A DNA stretch of 64,000 nt, taken from the NCBI GenBank assembly GCA_001942185.1, contig MKJV01000101.1, positions 124,001 to 188,000 of the forward strand, written 5' to 3'. The position numbers and the translations under genes are program-made. Positions 7,687 to 17,728 of this stretch are shown here, one piece after another. Source of the stretch: Pseudonocardia sp. CNS-004 (GTDB lineage Bacteria > Actinomycetota > Actinomycetes > Mycobacteriales > Pseudonocardiaceae). How positions within the stretch are numbered: position 1 is the stretch's first letter; each line of letters starts with the position of its first letter. Below the pieces are notes generated by a model. That model was not told where the DNA came from. It made no database searches and saw only the letters and a program-made list of their open reading frames with translations.

Positions 7687-9560
7687 CTACAGCATTCGCC
7701 GCACGGCCGGGATCCGCTCCGTCACAGCGTCGTCGTCGGCGTACCCCGCGGCCTGCATCCGGAACAGCCCGGCGTAGATCCCGCCGCGCGCCACCAGGTC
7801 GTCGTGCTTTCCTTGCTCGGCGAGCGCACCTTCGTCGATGACGACGATGTGGTCCGCGTCGCGGATACTGCTCATCCGGTGCGAAATCAGCAAGCTCGTG
7901 CACCCCTCGCGGTGCCGCCGCATTTGCTCATGAATGCGGGACTCGGCCTCGGCGTCCAGCCCGGAAGTGGGCTCGTCGAGAATCATGAGGTCGGGCTGGT
8001 CACGAAAGAGCGCGCGGGCCAGGGCGAGTCGTTGCCATTGGCCACCCGACACGACGACACCGGTTTCGGCGTCGCCCTTGTCGGACTCGCTCATGAACAG
8101 CCGGGAGAGCAAGGTGCGGTAGCCGTGTGGCAGTTCCACCAGCTTGTCGTGGATTCCGGCCCGGCGGGCCGCCGCAATGATCCGGTTGCGGTCGCCCAGG
8201 CCGTCGAGGTCGCCGATCCCGATGTTCTCGGCAGCCGTCAGGTCGTATTCCATGTAGTCCTGGAACACGCCCGCGAGCCTGCGCCGCAACGTGACAGGGT
8301 CGAGCTCGCGCAGGTCGATGCCGTCCCAGTAGATGGCCCCCCGCGTCGGGTCGTAGAACCGGCAGAGCAGCTTGACCAGGGTGGACTTGCCCGCGCCGTT
8401 GCGGCCGACGAGCCCGACGGCCCGGCCGTGCGGGATGTGCAGCGAGACCCCACGGAGCACCCATGGGTGGTTGTCGCTGTAGCGGAACCACACATCCCTC
8501 AGCTCGATGCCCTGCCGCAGGGTCGGGGCGGGTCTCGGCCGGGCCTGCAACGGAAGATCGGGTCCGGACTCGACGATCCGCCGGTAGTGGTCGAACATCA
8601 GCAACTGGTGGTGCGCCCCCGCGAACCCGGCGATCAGCCCCCCGACCGCGCCCTGCACTCCCATGACCCCGCCGACGAAGAGGGACACGTCACCCACGGA
8701 GATCTCGCCCTGCGTGGCAGCGCGGACCGCCCAGACCAGCCCACCGCCGACGACCGCGGCGCCCAGCAGGGACAGCCCGCCTTGGGTCCACGTCTCCCTC
8801 AGGTCCATCGCGCGCCGCGCCGAGTCCGAGGCATGGCGTTCGGTCAGCATCCGCCCGCGCAGGAAGTCCGACAGCCCGTACAGCCGGACCTCCTTGGCGG
8901 CGTTCACCTCGGTCAGCAGGCTGCTGTAGAAGAACTCCCTGCGCTCGGCCGGGCCGAGCTGCCACTCCATCGCCCCGCGTCTGCGTGACAGCCCCAGCTC
9001 GGCGATCAGGACCGGGATCGACGAGGTGAGGACGATGGCCGTCATCACCGGACTGACCACGACCAGCGTCGCGACGAACCCGGCGACGGTCAGCGCGCCG
9101 CCGACCACCTGCAGCCCGGAGTTCACGACCATGGCGGGAGCCGGGTGCTGTTGTCGGCCAGCCGCAGCCGGTCGAGCGACTCCGGGTCCTCGAAGCGGCC
9201 GAGCCCGATGAACCGTCCGACCGCCCGGTACAACCGCTCGGTCGAGTACAGGGAGGACGCCCGCTCGATCTGGCCGGTCAGGAACCGACTCACCTGCGGG
9301 ACCACCGCCACCGCGGCGCCCGTGACCGCCAAGGTGACCGCGCCCCCGACGAGATCGCCGAAGGCGGCCCCGGCCGCCACACCGTCGAGGATGTTCTTGG
9401 TCAGCCACGCGACGAGAACCGGAGCTCCGGCCGAGGTCGCGGTCGCGACCAGGTGGGCGAGCAGGGATACCGGCGCGGCAGCCCACACCTGGGTGACCGC
9501 CAACCCGGCGTTGACCAGCAGCTCCCGCCCGTGCGGGCGGGGAGCGGCGCTACCGCCCAC
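7687..9560 (-). CDS. ABC transporter, fused membrane and ATPase domains (frameshifted)
   Basis: This is a half-transporter of the exporter type. An N-terminal six-helix domain (LAVTQVWAAAPVSLLAHLVA on) is followed by an ATPase with Walker A GLVGRNGAGKSTLVKLLC, Q-loop FQDYMEYDLT, signature VVSGGQWQRL, Walker B LMILDEPTSGLD and the switch His in LISHRMSS. A frame break near 9140 separates the first 130 or so residues (to RLRLADNSTR) from the rest. The GTG at 9560 is the first in-frame start; another frame from ATG 9627 (HARLPRSRLLGRLLREVTAR) could be the true N-terminus with a further indel. It is last in the minus-strand set and converges on the Cys-rich peptide, so peptide or small-molecule export is inferred. 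Confidence 0.8.
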
Positions 9561-9679
9561 GAGCGGTCACCTCCCGGAGAAGCCTCCCGAGCAGGCGCGA
9601 TCGGGGCAGCCGCGCATGGGTGATCATGCGAGGACGATAGATCGCGCCCGCATCGGGTGGGTGCGTCGCGAACAGCGGG

Positions 9680-10729
9680 TCAGCTCGCCTTCCGGTAGAC
9701 GAAGTCCTCCAAGGTGGTGAGGGTTTCGTCGCGGTTGTCGCGGTGCCGCAGGCAGTACTTCGTGGGGTACCAGCCGGAGCGCTGCCACGCCTGGGGTGCC
9801 TTGATGTCGACGCAGGTGTCCTCGATCTCCCCGCCCCGCAGGCCGTTGAACTGCTCGAGGTTCACCATCGGCTCGTAGAAGGTGATCTCGCCGTTCCAGC
9901 TGCCGTAGATGAAGGTGCTGGTGAACTCGCCCCCGTTGAGCTCCGGGGTCAACGTGTCGAGCAGGTGGTTGCCCATTGCCGGCTCGACGGCGTCCAGGTC
10001 GGCGTAGTCGGGGTGGCGGTACTTCTCCTCCGGGAGGACCTTGCCCAGCTTGTAGTCGTCGCAGTTGGTGAGCTGCGGGCACGGCCCGGGACGGATCGCG
10101 GTCCGCTCCCGATTCGCGTTCATGTAGAAGTGGACGTCGAAGTGCGCGGTGTCCCAGACGCCCGGCGGGATGTGCCCCATGGGGTTCCAGTTGGCCAGCA
10201 CGTAGGTGAAGGGGCTGTCCACCGTCTTGGTGAAGATCGGGTTCAGCGGCAGGTACCGCTCGTGCCCGCCGGCGCACTCCATCTCGCCGATCGTGCCGTC
10301 CTGGTCCTTGTCGTAGCACCACAGCCGGCTGGACATCGGGTGGTAGGGCAGCCCGTCGAAGGTGCTGTCCTCGGCCAGGAGCCCGATCACCTTCGGCTCG
10401 AGGCCCACGCTCTGCGAGAACGCCGTGACCTTGCCGTTCCCGAGCGACTCGCTCTTCCCGTACAGGGCGCACGGGCCCTCGTAGGAGTCGGTGTCGGTCA
10501 GCAACCTGTCGGCCACCTGCTGCGGCACGCTGACCGTCAGCTCCACCGGGGTGCCCTCGAGCACCTTGCACATCGTGACCAACGACCCGCTGGTGGCCGG
10601 CGCGCCCAACGCGGGCTGCGCGGTGGCCGGAACGGCCACGACGCCCAGCAGCAGGGCGGTGGCCACACCGGCCGCGACTCTGTGGCGCCGGAGTGCTCCC
10701 CCCAGCATCCGACCGACTCGAGCTGTCAT
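9680..10729 (-). CDS. Secreted protein with an EF-hand-like loop (DUF5602/TTHB210-like)
   Basis: This intact protein of 349 residues has a Sec signal peptide (basic start, hydrophobic 18-33, cleavage near APA). The central region has GHIPPGVWDTAHFDVHFYMN, which I associate with the TTHB210-like DUF5602 family. A calcium-loop-like DKDQDGTIGEME lies near residue 143. The function is unknown. GGAGG precedes ATG 10729 by 5 bases. It follows the FAD monooxygenase by 66 bp and precedes the ABC exporter on the same strand, which suggests one operon with an extracytoplasmic step. Confidence 0.6.
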   Translation of the reverse strand: MTARVGRMLGGALRRHRVAAGVATALLLGVVAVPATAQPALGAPATSGSLVTMCKVLEGTPVELTVSVPQQVADRLLTDTDSYEGPCALYGKSESLGNGKVTAFSQSVGLEPKVIGLLAEDSTFDGLPYHPMSSRLWCYDKDQDGTIGEMECAGGHERYLPLNPIFTKTVDSPFTYVLANWNPMGHIPPGVWDTAHFDVHFYMNANRERTAIRPGPCPQLTNCDDYKLGKVLPEEKYRHPDYADLDAVEPAMGNHLLDTLTPELNGGEFTSTFIYGSWNGEITFYEPMVNLEQFNGLRGGEIEDTCVDIKAPQAWQRSGWYPTKYCLRHRDNRDETLTTLEDFVYRKAS

Positions 10730-10795
10730 TGCATCCTCCGGTGTTCGTAGTGGCCGACCGAGCGAAATCGGGGTCGCCCGGCGATCAGTGGGACA

Positions 10796-12059
10796 TCACG
10801 GCGTCCACGAAGAACGCGAGTTGAGCGCGGCAACGTCGGCGCTCGTCGTGCGCCGGTAGGCCGCACCGATCTCCTCGAGCTCCGCTGCGGACAAGACGTC
10901 TTCGACGCGCGCGAACCCGTCCGGGGCCCGCTCGGCCACCGTGCGCAGGATCCGTTCCGGGCCGAGGGCGCGGTTGGCCAGGACGATCGCCGCGGTGGGT
11001 TCGCGCCGGTCGGCCTCGTACGCGCGAGTGCGGTGGGCGCGCCGGGCGCGGAGGCCAGGTGGTAGGCCAGCACGCGGGCGTCCACGACGGCCTGCGAGCC
11101 GCCGTTGGACCCGATCGGGTACATGGGGTGCGCCGCGTCGCCGAGGAGGGTGATCCGGGAGCTGCTCCACCGGTCCAGCGGATCCCGGTCGACCATCGGG
11201 TACTCGAGGATGCGCTCGCTCGCCCGGATCAGCCCCGGCACGTCCAGCCAGCGGAAGTTCCAGTCCGCGTAGTGCGGGAGGACCTCGTCGAGCGCCCGGC
11301 GGCGTTCCAGTCGGCGGGTCGCGCATCCTCCGGAGTGGAGACCTCCGCGACCCAGTTGACGGTCACGGCGCCGTCGACCGTCGGCGAGATCGGGTAGGCA
11401 ACGAACTTCGCCACCGAGTTGCAACCCGCCATGATCATGCTGCGTCCGGTGAGGAACGGGGCGCGGCGCGCGGTGCCACGCCACATCCGGATGCCACTGC
11501 GGACCGGGGGACCTTCGGTCGGGTGCAGGTGCGCGCGGACTGCGGAGTAGAGGCCGTCCGCCCCGATCACGACGTTCGCGGGCTCCCGCCGCACCTCGCC
11601 GGTGGCGCGGTCGCGCAACGTCGCGACCACCACATCCGCGCTCTCGTCCTCCTGGAGGCCCTCGAGGACCGTGCCGGTGGTGACCGCGTCCGGTCCCAGC
11701 CGTTCCCGGACCGCGCGCAGCAGCACCATCTGCAGCTCGCCCCGGTGCACCGAGTACTGCGGCCACCGGTAGCCCGCAGCGAGGCCCCGCGGTTCCCCCC
11801 AGATGCGGTTCCCGTGACGGTCGTAGTGGATCAGCTCCGCGGTCGCCACGCCGATCGCCTCGAGGTCGTCCCCCAGTCCGAGCTCGGTGAGTTCGCGTAC
11901 CGCGTGCGGCTGCAGGTTGATGCCGACGCCCAGCGGGGCCAGCTCGTTCACCCGGTCCACCAGCGCACACCGGATCCCCGCGTGGTGCAGGCTGAGCGCA
12001 GCCGTCAGCCCGCCGATCCCCGCGCCGACGATCAGTACCTCGGTCAGCGTGTCGATCAC
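10796..12059 (-). CDS. FAD-dependent aromatic monooxygenase, PhzS-like (two frameshifts)
   Basis: The class A flavin monooxygenase pattern is complete: dinucleotide loop VGAGIGGLTAAL, the DG motif VIGADGLYSAVR, and the GD motif LLGDAAHPMYPIGSNGGSQA. Pieces such as GVGINLQPHAVRELTELGLG and YPQYSVHRGELQ-type text match PhzS (5-methylphenazine-1-carboxylate 1-monooxygenase), which decarboxylates while hydroxylating. Breaks near 11300 and 11035 change frame. The GTG at 12059 overlaps the stop of the chorismate lyase-like gene (GTGA). Inferred: hydroxylation of an aromatic acid, possibly 4-hydroxybenzoate to hydroquinone, made from the neighbour's product. Confidence 0.8.
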
Positions 12060-12580
12060 GGCTGCGCCTCGGGCACCGCGGAGTGAACGGCGTCCTCCGT
12101 GTACTTCTCGTGCACCATGGCGACCGGGATCCCGCCGATGTCCATGCGGGCCGTGACCTCGAAGAGCACCTCGGTCTCCTCGCCTCCGGCCCATGCCTTG
12201 CGGATCACCTCGAGCGTGTGCCTGCGCACCTGCAGCCGGGCCAGGACCAGCCCCAGTGGGATGTCGGTCTCGCACAGTTCGGAGGCCGCGGCACGTGGCA
12301 GGCGGCTGAGCACGACGACGGATGTCGCGGCGGAGAGCACGGTGCCGCGAGCGTCCAGCAGGCACACCTCGCGGCGCTGCACCGGCGCGGTTCGCCACAG
12401 ATCGAGATCCGCGAATTCGGAATCGGCGAGCATGTCGTCCCGACGGCTCACCATTCGGAGGTTGATCGGGCTGCCGGTCCAGCCCGAGAGCGTCTTGGTA
12501 GCGGAGTCGGAGTCGCGCAGCAGCCTGATCAGCCGGTCCTGGTCCCGGCGGAGGCCGTGGACGGACGTGGGGTGAGACAT
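12056..12580 (-). CDS. Chorismate pyruvate-lyase-like protein (UbiC/DUF98 fold)
   Basis: This intact protein of 174 residues has the chorismate lyase signature: Arg in VQRREVCLLDARG, a strand LSAATSVVVLSRLP, the loop ETDIPLGLVLA, and a C-terminal Glu in VAMVHEKYTED. The order matches Rv2949c-type enzymes that turn chorismate into 4-hydroxybenzoate and pyruvate. Similarity outside the motifs is low, so another acid could be the substrate. ATG 12580 is preceded by AAGGA. Its stop overlaps the start of the FAD monooxygenase, which implies a two-step pathway from chorismate to a hydroxylated or decarboxylated aromatic. Confidence 0.65.
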   Translation of the reverse strand: MSHPTSVHGLRRDQDRLIRLLRDSDSATKTLSGWTGSPINLRMVSRRDDMLADSEFADLDLWRTAPVQRREVCLLDARGTVLSAATSVVVLSRLPRAAASELCETDIPLGLVLARLQVRRHTLEVIRKAWAGGEETEVLFEVTARMDIGGIPVAMVHEKYTEDAVHSAVPEAQP

Positions 12581-13011
12581 GCAGAATCCTTGACGTTTCC
12601 GGCCAGCCGAGGGGAGCGTCTGGCGAACGGCGATGGGATGCAAATTAGTCTCAGATGATCACGGGTTGACTACGGGTCCACTTCTGTGTCGATCACGTAA
12701 CTGGACTCTCCGAAGTGGCCACATCACCGCACGTCAAGCTTCGTCGCTCCGGGACGTTTCCACAGCCAGATCAACGAGACACCGGCACGTTAGCAACAGT
12801 GATCCACCACACTGCAAATCCTGACATCGTGATCTACGACACGCAGTCGATCGGTTGCATAGAGTCACCCAGAACTACATTTCTGCATGCTGAACTCGCC
12901 GAGTGGCGACTCAATCCACCGGCGTGCCGACCCGCGTAAATGCAGAATTTTGCGAACGTTCAGTTGCGCCTCGGAAGGATCACCCCCGGCTTTCGATGGA
13001 TCCGCGAGGGC
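12581..13011. other. Intergenic region, less GC-rich
   Basis: This 430-base gap between two same-strand genes is clearly poorer in GC than its surroundings, mostly from 12640 to 12965. A possible minus-strand promoter for the chorismate lyase operon has TAATTT near 12650. Short pieces (CCACTTC and CGATCACG near 12690, GAAGTGG near 12713) recall the repeat element at 44.7 and 57.1 kb but do not align well. Small open frames here lack coding character. Confidence 0.4.
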
Positions 13012-14090
13012 TCAGCGCCTCGTCGGCACGCCCCGGCGCGCGGCGATCCGGGAACGGATCACCTCCGCGAAGACGGCGGCGTTGCACACGGGCACGACCA
13101 GTACGCCGTCGCGGTGCCGGACCTCGACGACCTCGCCTTCACCGGCGAAGTACCGCCCACCGCTGTCGAGCAGGACCCACGGACTCTCGCCCGGCCGCAC
13201 CGGGCGTACCGACACGTCCATCACGTCGTCGAGCCGGACACCGATCCCGATCGCGGACCCCGGACCCGGGCGAAGGACGACGACGACCTCCCTGCCGGTC
13301 ACGCGCACCTCGTCCTGCAAGGCCCAGGAGGGCGTGCCCACCTGGTGCCCCGATCGGACCTTGTCGGTCACCTCGACCGCCATCTCGCCGAGCTCGGGCC
13401 GCAGCGGGCACCACAGCGCCCGGGCGGCCAGCACCACGCCGACCAGCTGCAGCACGCCGGCCCTGACCGCGGCCTGCACCTGCCACCCGTCGAGGACGGC
13501 AGCGGGCGTTGGGTACCGGCTGGCCGTCGCGCACGAACTCGTACCGGGCGGGGTCGAAGCCTGCGCACATCGCGCACCGCGGACGCGCCTTCACCGTCCA
13601 GCCGGCCCGCGCGCCGCTCTCCTCGTCCTCGACCTTGCCCGGAGCGGTCTTCGCGGGCGCGGTGGTGGCGGGCCGGCGCTCGCACTCCGCCTGGACGGCC
13701 CGCTGCCGCGCCACGTACTCCTGCCTGCCGGACAGGCCGATGTTCACGTAGGTGGCAGGCCCGAGCACCACCGACAGCCGCGAGCAGTCGCCGGAGCAGC
13801 CGACGTCGTTCCCGGTGCGGTGGACGCCGCAGCAGGTGGAGCTGGTGCAGGTGCCCGACTTGTGCTGGCTCCACTGCCGGAACGGGTCGAGCCAGGTTGC
13901 GGCGTGGTCCGGTGCGCGGTGAACCGCCGGAGTCGTGCGCGTACGCCGACGCCCACGAACCCGGGGCGGAGGCGTGGTCCGATGCGGTCACCGACCAGGA
14001 GTGCGAGCAGGAGGTGCCCGCGCTGCCGGTGCACGAGGCCCCGGCCAGCGCGAAGCCGCCGGTGGCCTGCGCCGTGGCGCCCACCGCCAT
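13012..14090 (-). CDS. Hypothetical protein with Cys-rich N-terminal half (frameshifted)
   Basis: I do not recognise it. Three frame pieces form one protein. The N-terminal part is Gly/Ala/Ser-rich with regularly spaced cysteines (ASCTGSAGTSCSHSW; then TCTSSTCC and GCSGDCSRL). The middle has a basic Ala/Pro/Glu linker and CAMCAGFDPARYEF. The C-terminal part has one likely membrane helix (VLQLVGVVLAARALW) and a compact beta-rich domain ending VAARRGVPTRR-like at 13012. Breaks lie near 13505 and 13925. No good start was found; ATG 14090 is the first usable one. The cysteine pairs suggest a disulfide-bonded surface part. Confidence 0.5.
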
Positions 14091-14360
14091 CGACGGGGCG
14101 GCTCACCGCTCGTCTCGGATTCCGCTCTGTACCGACGGAGTCACGGACTGGGTCGTCGACAAGGGGCCGCGCGGGCCGATGGCGTGCGGTCCATCGTCAC
14201 TCCGGATGCCGCTCGGATGTGCAGCGGCCGTGATCAGAACTGCACCGAGCGGCCCGACGGCTACGCCGAGGGGAGTACGTCAGGTGTCCCCGCCGACCGG
14301 ATGTGCAGGCCTGATCCCGCTCCGATGATTCCCGTAGGCAACGACGGGGAGGGATCGGTG

Positions 14361-17300
14361 ATGGTTCGGGTGAGCCGCCGGACATTGCTCGGTGGGATGG
14401 CGGGGGTCGCGGCGTTGGGCGCGTTGCCCGTCGTGATCCGCGGGACCGGATCGGGGACGGCCACACCGCTGCGCCCGGTGGCGTTGACGACGGAGCACAC
14501 CGTCAGCCCGCTGGGAATCGACACCGCCGTGCCCCGATTCGGTTGGCAACTCGAAGCGTCCGGCACCGATCGGGCTCAGTCGGCATATCGGATCGTCGTA
14601 GCCAGCCGCCCGGATTTGCTGCCCGAATCCCCCGATGTGTGGGACTCGGGCGTGGTGCGATCGGCCGAGCAGTCGGCGCAGGTTTACGCGGGCCCGCCGC
14701 TGCGATCGCGGACGCGCTACCACTGGACCGTTCGGGCCTGGGACGAGAAGGGTCGAGAAGGTCCGCCTGCCGCGATCACCTCGTTCGAGACCGCATTGCT
14801 CGATCAGCAGGAATGGACTGCCGCGTGGGTCGGGAGCGGCCTGGTGGTACCGACCGCGGTGCGCGTGCTCGGGCCGCAGAACATCGAACCGACCGCGCTC
14901 GAACCCGGGCGGACACTCGGCCAGATCATCACTCCGGACGGTCCGGTCAGCGCGATCGCTGTGCTCCTCGGCGTGAGAGGCGGGCCTTCCGACTGCGTGC
15001 TGTCGGTGCGCAGCGACGGGCCGGACGGTGTGCTGATCGGGAGCAACGCGCTGTCCGGGCTGACCGGCGACAGGTACGGCAATGCCGCCGGACGGGTCGA
15101 CCTGTCGCCGCCCGCCGGGCCCGGCCCGCTGTACGTCGAGCTCTCCGACGCGCGCGGCGAGGTCGGCTGGATGGGTGCGGCCGGCGACGCCTACGACGGT
15201 GGCAGCGCGTTCGCGGACGGCCGGCCGGTCGCCGGCGACCGCTGGGTGCACACGATCCCTCCGGATCCCCCGGTCGACCCGCTGCTCCGCCGGGAGTTCG
15301 ACCTGCCGGGCCGGGTGGCGTCCGCGCGGCTGTACCTGGTGGGCCTCGGTCATGCGGTGGCCGAGGTCAACGGGCAGCGGGTGGGCGACGCCGAACTCTC
15401 CCCCGCGCCCACCGACTACGACCGGCGCTGCCTCTACACCACCCACGACATCGGCGCCCTGCTGCAACCGGGTCGCAACGCGATCGGCATCGCACTCGGA
15501 CGGGGCTTCTACGCAACGCGGGCGCCGACACCGACGGCAGCGACCTGCAGCGGTGGGTGGGCGAGCCTCGGCTGCGGGCGCAGCTGGAGATCGATCTCAC
15601 CGACGGCCGGCACATCGCGATCGGCTCCGGGCCGGACTGGCGCCTCACCGACGGACCGACCACCTACGACGGTGTGTTCACCGGCGAATCCTTCGATGCC
15701 CGCAGGGCCGCGGCCCTCGCAGGCTGGTCCGCGCCGGGCTTCGACGACAGTGGCTGGCATCCGGCGCGCGTGGTCGACGGCCCGGGTGGCGACCTCGTCG
15801 CGTACAGCGGGGAACCGGTCCGCGCCGCGGCACCGATCCCCCCGGTGGCGGTCACCACGCCTGCCGAGGGCGTGCGCGTCTACGACTTCGGGGTGCAGCT
15901 CGCCGGCTGGGCGCACCTGCGCGCGACCATCCCGGCCGGACGACGGTGCGGCTGCAGTACGGGGAGAAGCTCGACGCGTCCGGGCGCGTCGACATCGGCA
16001 TCCCGGGCGGGTTCGAGAACAGCTCCGTGACCGGGCGTTCCCGGCGGGACGAGTTCACCGCGGCCGGTGGTGGAGAGGAGACGTGGCAGCCGTCGTTCGG
16101 GTTCAGGGGCTTCCAGTACGTCGAGGTGACCGGGACGGACGAGCCGCTGGAGCTCGAGGCGGTGCCCGTGGGCAGTGATCTCGCCGAGACGATGCAGCTG
16201 GAGATCGAGCATCCGGAGCTGCAGTGGATCGTCGAGGCGTTCACGCAGACGGCGCGCAACAGCTGGCACGGCTTGCCCGATCAGGCGCCGGGCAAGCTCG
16301 CCTGGAGCACAACGACGTACCGGGCGGCCGCGCCGATGCTCTACCAGTTCGGGATGGCGTCGGTGTTCGCCTCGTGGCTGGACGACATCCGGCTGGCCCA
16401 GGCGCCGGATGGCGAGCTGACGCTGATCGCCCCGCTGGGCGAGCCCACCGGCGGCATGTTGGTGGCCCCCAGCTCCACCGGGGTCTACCCGTTCCTGGTG
16501 CATCGGTATTGGCTCACCTACGGCGACCGGACCGTGCCCGAGAAGCACTTCGACGCGGTCCGCCGCTACGTCGACTGGCTGGTCGGGAAGCTGCGCGACG
16601 GCGTCGCCGACGACCAGTTCGGCGACTGGTACCCGCCCCGGCCCGTGAGCGGCCCGGCGGCCCCGGAGGGTGGCGCGCTGGTCGGGACGGCCTACGTCAT
16701 CGCGAGCCTGCGTGATGCCGCAGCGATCGCCGAAGTCGTGGGGGAATCCCGCCAGGCACAGGCGTGGCGCGCCCGGGCCGACGAGCTCGCACGCCGGTTC
16801 ACGGAGGTGTTCCTCGACCCGCGGGCCGGTGCGTTCCACGCAGGCGTCGACGCGGGGTACCGGCAGACGAGCAACGCCGTGCCGCTGGCGTTCGGCCTGG
16901 TCCCCGACCAGCACGTCGACCGCGTCGTGGCGAACCTGGCCGCTGACGTCGAGTCGAAGGCCCGCCACCTCGACACCGGCGCCGTGGGCACCCCCGCACT
17001 GCTCTACGCCCTGTCCGACCACGGCCGGCCCGACCTCGCGGTGGCGGTGCTCGCGCAGACCACCTACCCCTCGTACGGTCACCTGAGGGAACTCGGGGCG
17101 ACCACGTTCTGGGAGTCCTGGGAGGACACTTCCCGATGGCGCAACGACACCACGTTGTCCGAGCCGGTCCGTTGGCTCGTCGAGCGAGCAGCCGGCATCG
17201 AACCGCAGGAGCCCGGATGGGCCAGGTTCCGGGTGCACCCACGAGTGGCCGGCGCGTTGCCCGCCGCGCGGATCACCCTGCACACCGTCCGCGGCCGGAT

Positions 17301-17445
17301 CGACCTCGCATGGCGGCGGCGAGGCAACACGCTGGAGCTGGACCTGCGGGTGCCGGTCAATGCAACAGCCGAGATCGTCCTGCCCGACGGGCAGCGCCGC
17401 GAGGTCGGATCGGGCCACTATCAGCTCTCCGCCGAGATGCCATGA
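14361..17445 (+). CDS. Tat-exported GH78-like (alpha-L-rhamnosidase family) protein, two frameshifts
   Basis: The twin-arginine signal VSRRTLLGGMAGVAALGALP opens a protein of about 1025 residues. It follows the family order: Fn3-like N-terminal domain (RYHWTVRAWDEKGREGPP), two beta domains (DPLLRREFDLPG; YDFGVQLAGWAHLR), an alpha/alpha barrel from NSWHGLPDQAPGKLAW on, and a C-terminal beta domain. The general-base Glu motif GATTFWESW is present. The general-acid motif, usually DCPQRDERLGW, is replaced by PDQAPGKLAW, so activity or specificity is in doubt. Breaks lie near 15520 and 15945. GGAGG precedes ATG 14361. Confidence 0.8.
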
Positions 17446-17449
17446 CACG

Positions 17450-17655
17450 TGCGATCGTCCGGGTCCGCACGGCGCACCTCAGGTGCGTGGCGCGGGACCC
17501 GGCGATGACGACCGCGTCGGCGAAGTGGTGCGGCCCGGCCGCGGTGATCCCGTCCTCCACCGCCGCCGGTGAACGTCGTCGTCGGCCACGCGTCGGCGTC
17601 CTCGGGCGGGCGGTGGGTCACCACGACCACGGGCGCCCACCGGGCGGCCCCCGTC
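17450..17655 (-). pseudogene. Remnant of a DHFR/RibD C-terminal domain gene
   Basis: The minus strand reads AARWAPVVVVTHRPPEDADA followed by TTTFTGG in one frame, then VEDGITAAGPHHFADAVVIA in another. This is the middle of the RibD C-terminal/DHFR-like fold also found three times at 58.1-60.0 kb. Start and C-terminal third are absent and there is at least one frameshift. Only about 70 codons remain. Confidence 0.5.
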
Positions 17656-17728
17656 CTATCCGTTGGTGATGTCGAACAGGCGGCGGCAGATGACCGGCGC
17701 ATCGGTTGAACGCTTGCCGCCCAGCAGC

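Noticed and set aside
12640..12960. A third copy of the dispersed element in the less GC-rich gap
   Set aside because: Only short pieces (CCACTTC, CGATCACG, GAAGTGG) agree, in a different order and spacing. I could not build a continuous match.
15880..17448. A 522-codon minus-strand frame opposite the GH78-like gene
   Set aside because: The plus-strand frame has family motifs throughout. The minus frame is a typical antisense shadow with Arg, His and Gln-rich text.
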